In this document: in pieces, positions 10,406-14,396 of the stretch
How the letters are laid out: every line of letters starts with the position of its first letter
Position numbering within the stretch: position 1 is the stretch's first letter
NCBI GenBank assembly: GCA_020283715.1
Contig: JAIQCW010000149.1
Coordinates: 1-14,396, forward strand
Length of the DNA: 14,396 nucleotides
Origin: Cytauxzoon felis
Taxonomy: Eukaryota; Apicomplexa; Aconoidasida; Piroplasmida; Theileriidae
Direction: 5' to 3'
The notes under the pieces: generated by a model
Seen by the model: only the letters and a program-made list of their open reading frames with translations
Databases searched by the model: none
What the model was told of the DNA's origin: nothing
Made by a program: the position numbers and the translations under genes

Positions 10406-10969
10406 ATGGCTGTTTTACATGGTTTTCATATATTTTTTAACAATCGTTGTATATATCGCTCTCTATATACTGATGCATCATTAAGGGCCGTAAGACGATG
10501 TAGTTCACATAGTAATTCAAATGAAGTGTCTAATAACCAAAATTCGTGTAAAAATATATCTATATCAATGGATTCAAATAAACAATATGAAAAATTGTTG
10601 ATTGGCTTTTTATCTGGATTGACATCATTTAGTAAAACTATTAATATGATGAATGATTTGAAGGTGCCAGATGCCTTATCTATCGCATATTTTAATTCAT
10701 GTACTACTTATAAGTTTAAAATACATTACTTAGAAACCATTACAGGCGTGTTATATATATATTAATTAACATTAATTTTAGGTTACAAACTAGTCTGTAT
10801 AACATCACCGGACGCGGTCGGATTGAAAAATACACTTAAAACTATATATATAGATTTGTTAACGAATGTTATACTATCTAATCCAGTATACAAGGTAGGT
10901 ACAATCATAGAATCAGATGAGTTTGACGAATTACTTTATAAGATGTTAACATCTAGTATACAACAATAA
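10406..10969 (+). CDS. TRAPP complex subunit TRAPPC1/Bet5, two exons
   Basis: Bet5/TRAPPC1 is a longin/sybindin-fold core subunit of the TRAPP complex, the exchange factor for Rab1/Ypt1 in ER-Golgi traffic. Exon 1 is 10406-10745 and exon 2 is 10782-10969, joined in phase 1; the product is 175 aa. Visible family features are a first strand with FHIFFNNRCIY, the LLIGFLSGLTSFSKTINM helix, YKFKIHYLETITG (the family's HYYETPTG strand), then YKLVCITSPD, LKNTLKTIYIDLLTNVILSNPVYK and a final ESDEFDELLYKML helix. Residues 25-60 are a Ser/Asn-rich insertion after the first strand, in the position of the usual short loop. The only splice that keeps the family frame uses a GC donor, described separately. 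The stop codon lies 2 bp from the stop of the convergent MSH1-like gene. Identification is firm; the exact junction is inferred. Confidence 0.88.
10746..10781 (+). other. Probable GC-AG intron in TRAPPC1
   Basis: Reading through exon 1 meets a stop after VLYIY. The conserved downstream frame (YKLVCITSPD...) is reached only if a phase-1 junction falls after ACAG, giving a 36-nt intron that starts GCGTGT and ends TTTTAG. Its length equals the local intron mode. The nearest GT donor (10748) gives a stop four codons after the same acceptor. Confidence 0.68.
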
Positions 10970-10971
10970 TA

Positions 10972-13900
10972 TTAATCTAAATAAGGTAAATCTTTAAAAT
11001 TTCCGTCTCTATGCGATATTAGTAGTAGTTTGCTGGGATATTTATATATTTTATTGATTAATTCCCTTTCATATAATTTGGCATCTTTTCTTGATTTACA
11101 TTTCATTAATATGGAATGTGAACCTTCCCAATCCATAATGTCAACTGAATTACTCTGATTACCGACCTTATAATTTAAGAATCGAGTAACTTCATCACTG
11201 TGCTCATTATATGTTTCGATTAGATATTGATCAATACCCTTACAATCCTTATTCCTATGCTTCTCTAGCCTATGTATTATATTACCAGATTCTCCTATGT
11301 ATATAGCATATTTTGGTCGATGTTTGGCTACTGTCTTAATGGGAATCAGTAGAATGTACAATATCGGCAAATGTGAGTATGATGGTGGTGGTATACTACG
11401 CGGAAATAGATATATAAAATTGCTAGTTCGTGGAGGTGTAAATATCTCGCTAATAGCTTTTAATATAATCAACACCTCGTGTTTAATAGATTCTGGAATA
11501 TCATTAATAAAAGAATGATTATTAATATTATTCGAGTCAGGTTGGTATTTCAAATCCAATGACAGATGTTGATATGTATTATTTGGCAATTTTAGGAGCA
11601 AATCTACATATTCATCACATTTCTCTTGTATGAATACACCATCTAAAATTGTTTTATAGCCATTTTCATTTACTATTTTACTGTATCGGAGTCCATCAAG
11701 GTTGATTGTATTCATCAAATATTCTTGAAAATGAGTAGAAATTACCGCAATGCACTTGTTTTTGATCAATATATCAACCATTTTAAGTAATATTTCTATA
11801 TAAATATTAAATGATATCGTATAAACATACTAATTGTAGTAGTTGTATTAGTCCCGATGCCTGGATTGTCCAATAGTACAATGGAATCCTCTGTAACATG
11901 ATCAATAATATATTTCAATTTCTTAACATTGCAATGAAATGGAATATTATTTCCGATACCCGAATTGTAAAAGTATCTTTTTATCATGGGTACGGATGAT
12001 GATGAAGATATGGGTGAATATAAACCTAAAGTGATAAAAATGTATCCATGTTAAAAATACCAATATTTGTTAGTAATAATGATTTTAAAATCGATAATAA
12101 TAGTGTAGATTTACCAGTGTTATGTTCACCTGTAATGATAGTTAACCCAGTCAAATCAATATTGAATGGTATTGAATCGTTAGAAAATATATAATGCAAA
12201 CCATTGATATTAAAACTATTACTTTTTAAATTAGGAATACACCATCCCCTTGATAAGGACCACCTTACATGATATGAAAGTGTCTAAAACAATGAATTTA
12301 ACTATAAATTACACATACCTGTAGTATAATCAAAAATTGGGATACAATTTCGAAGGATTGTAAATACGGTGTCAGTGATGAAGATAATCCAGTGATTATA
12401 CGGTTAACATTTATATCTGCTATGCTGCATATATGTTTGTAATTGATTAAACATTGAGTTACGTTAGGGTTTACATAAAAGACAGATGTATGACAATCTT
12501 TTGGAGACTAATAAAGTAAATCTTATAAATTCAATTACTAACTTCTATTGTAAATAAATTCGTATGGTCTATATATTCATTAAGCTTGTCAATATATATA
12601 TAATTGGAATTTTCTTTAATACTTCTATATACATGTGTATAATCACCTTTTATATCATTAAGATAATTTGATATGTAATCACGTCTTTCATTTATTTCAC
12701 ATGTATTTAATGGTATATGATATCCAACATAATGTTTTAATATACTATCCAACAAATTTACAGCAGCATTGTCGACCTTAGTTTGATCAACATTGTATAG
12801 GAATGAATGGCATTTAGTTCTAAAGGATTCCTAAATGATATCATACAATAAAATACGATAACAAACCATATTATTAAACAAATTATCAACTGATTCAATT
12901 CCAGTAGTAGGTATAATATTGTCAAAATCATCTACTTTGATCACTGATTTAATAATCTCAATGCACATCGAAACATCACTAATTATTGCATCAAGTCTCG
13001 AATGAATGTTCAATTCATAATCAACAATCTTCAATATTGATTCAACTAGTTCATTAGGCATATTTTCATAATAATGCTTAAAAGATGTCAAATTATGATA
13101 AACATTTTTATAAAAATTCACATCATTCTATAAAATTGATAAAAAATATTAAGAAACATACAGATATATTAATAAATTTCTTATTTGAAGTATAGACATT
13201 CATTGATTTAATTTGAATAAATGGGATATCAATCGTTTTGAGCTGTATATTAATAAATCTTATAATATCAGATATGTGAGATTTTGGATGCTTTAACAAC
13301 AACGATTTAATATAATTGATCATATATACAGGAGAATCTGATGGTAAAACTAAGTTTTGCAAACCAAAATCGCTATTAAGCCCCAAAACACTTGCACATT
13401 CATGATTTAATGGACAACTATCGTCATTTTCAAATGTCACTTTTGAACAATCAAAATCATCTGTAATATTTAAACGTCTAGCTATATCGTGGTAAGCTGC
13501 AATATGAAATTCATCTTCATCATATTTTCCCTATACAATATAACATATAAATAACAATACAAACCTCTAGTGTTTGACAATGTATAGATGTAGAAACATA
13601 TTTGACCAAACTTAATATTTCAGGTGAATTATTTTGAATCATAAAAACATCGCTAGGAACAGAGTTTAGTAGGGATAAAGCGCCAATCATGGTCAAACAT
13701 TCATGTAACCTAATAGATTTAACAGTAGTATCTATAATAGATATATTATATCCAAATTTACCATATGATATTGCCGGAATAATAAACAATTTAGTAGTAT
13801 TGTACTTATTCAATGTGTTTCTGTTGTTAAAATTATATATAGGAGAATATTTTGTCACAATTTGTGAAAGATAATGTGATTTTGAGTTAAATTTACAATT

Positions 13901-14220
13901 CATACCAGAATTAACCAGCTGTTCATATACAGCCACTGATAGTCCTATATCCGTCATCTTATTTAGTGTATTCTGAATTTGTGATAAATGTACCTCAACG
14001 AGAGGTGTAAGGGGAACATGTGATAAGCCGGCATATTCAACTAATAAAATCGAATCAATTCCAGTAGCATAATAACAATTATCAAATCTAATTAAAACAA
14101 TATGATCGGGGTAAGATTCTTTGGCATATTTAACTATGTTATCCAAACGATTAAATTTAGACAATTTAAAAGACGATGTTTTAAATATAATTTTATCAAG
14201 AAGCTTGCGAGCAGAATCAT
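10972..14220 (-). CDS. MSH1: MSH1-type MutS protein with C-terminal GIY-YIG nuclease domain, about nine exons
   Basis: This MutS homologue is of the MSH1/MutS7 type, which in plants acts in mitochondria and plastids to suppress mutation and recombination. Exons on the minus strand: 14220-14175, 14133-13565, 13530-13162, 13127-12867, 12830-12543, 12507-12319, 12283-12061, 12025-11831, 11795-10972; introns are 34-36 nt except the first (41). The product is about 987 aa. Domain I starts near residue 22 (HIVLIRF...GIDSILLVEYAG, very MSH1-like). Helical lever/clamp sequence spans about 230-570. Walker A is GEHNTGKST (626-634), the Walker B region is IVLLDNPGIGTNT (697-709), and a STHF switch is at 733-736. 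The GIY-YIG domain is about 857-983. The mismatch Phe-x-Glu and the Walker B Glu are both replaced. The first exon (MILLASFLIKLYLKH) is the weakest part; it supplies the only ATG and may be a targeting sequence. The core exon chain is well supported by open frames and homology. Confidence 0.88.
10985..11370 (-). other. GIY-YIG endonuclease domain of the MSH1-like protein
   Basis: Within the last exon, the first strand reads LPILYILLIP, with the Tyr of the GIY half but no Gly. The second half is YAIYIGES, an intact YIG. The helix IIHRLEKHR gives the conserved Arg, LYERELINKIYK the catalytic Glu, and HRDGNF a terminal Asn-Phe as in plant MSH1. A linker of about 40 residues between the helix and SHSILMKC is longer than in plants. 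Part of it (11155-11190, GTTACT...CAG, 36 nt, in frame) could be a hidden intron. Confidence 0.85.
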
Positions 14221-14396
14221 TTTTTTAGATTCAACAAATAAGATTTAATCTTGGAATTAGTAGAAGATAAGTTTATACGATTGGAAAAATGTCGAGAAGT
14301 AGTAATATACAAATTAAAAAAATAAATTGGATAATTATAAGAATAATAATTAGATAAAAAATTATGATTTAAAAACAAATTAGTATATTTATTAAA
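14221..14396. promoter_or_regulatory. AT-rich upstream region of the MSH1-like gene
   Basis: These last 176 bp are extremely AT-rich. They contain no ATG on the minus strand and no ORF of note on either strand, which fits a 5' UTR/promoter for the minus-strand gene. An upstream exon beyond the window cannot be excluded. Confidence 0.45.

Noticed and set aside
11155..11190. In-frame 36-nt GT...AG segment in the GIY-YIG linker as an intron
   Set aside because: Not modelled because the frame stays open without splicing and the linker is poorly conserved. It is recorded as a possibility only.
10972..11781. A stand-alone GIY-YIG homing endonuclease gene starting at the ATG at 11781
   Set aside because: The residues before the nuclease domain carry the MutS STHF switch, and the 35-nt intron upstream joins in frame to the Walker B exon. 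The domain order and C-terminal features match MSH1.
12430..12480. Telomere-like CCCTAAC (minus strand)
   Set aside because: It is a single copy inside the coding sequence of exon 6 of the MSH1-like gene and not a repeat array.

Overview
The window looks like nuclear DNA of a small-genome apicomplexan, most likely a piroplasm (Babesia/Theileria/Cytauxzoon type). It is very AT-rich and packed with single-copy eukaryotic genes. Almost every gene is cut by tiny introns: I place 23, nearly all 34-43 nt long, with GTA/GTT donors and TAG/CAG acceptors. The standard code with TAA, TAG and TGA stops fits throughout. No bacterial operon, rRNA, tRNA, CRISPR, transposon or viral gene was seen. The lineage call rests on gene content and gene style, not on a database search.

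Layout, left to right. A (TA)n tract (1-53) abuts the stop codon of a minus-strand NOP10 gene. A 123-bp gap leads to a divergent plus-strand RTF2 gene in four exons (406-1174). A seven-exon plus-strand RAP-domain protein (1389-3069) ends 27 bp from a convergent minus-strand NAA60-like N-acetyltransferase (3097-4443). A 330-bp gap without a visible gene follows. Next come a minus-strand secreted alpha/beta hydrolase of the PST-A/lysophospholipase type in three exons (4774-6174) and a large minus-strand PHD/extended-PHD chromatin protein in two exons (6389-9768). A 637-bp divergent intergenic region separates it from a plus-strand TRAPPC1/Bet5 gene (10406-10969). TRAPPC1 ends only 2 bp from the stop codon of a minus-strand gene with about nine exons (10972-14220). 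The last 176 bp are very AT-rich upstream sequence.

The standout is the last gene. Joining the exons gives one protein of about 987 aa. It starts with a MutS domain I of the MSH1 (MutS7) type, continues through a MutS core and ATPase, and ends in a GIY-YIG nuclease domain. This is the architecture best known from the plant organelle protein MSH1. Here the Phe-x-Glu mismatch-recognition motif and the Walker B glutamate both appear to be replaced, while the main GIY-YIG catalytic residues are still present. That suggests a MutS scaffold that has drifted from classical mismatch repair but kept its nuclease.

The genes do not form one pathway. They cover ribosome and snoRNP biogenesis (NOP10), replication fork/RNA processing (RTF2), probable organelle RNA metabolism (RAP), N-terminal acetylation (NAA60-like), lipid or ester hydrolysis (alpha/beta hydrolase), chromatin (PHD), vesicle tethering (TRAPPC1) and probable organelle genome maintenance (MSH1-like). 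Separate ORFs here are often exons of one gene, so annotation without splicing would be badly fragmented.
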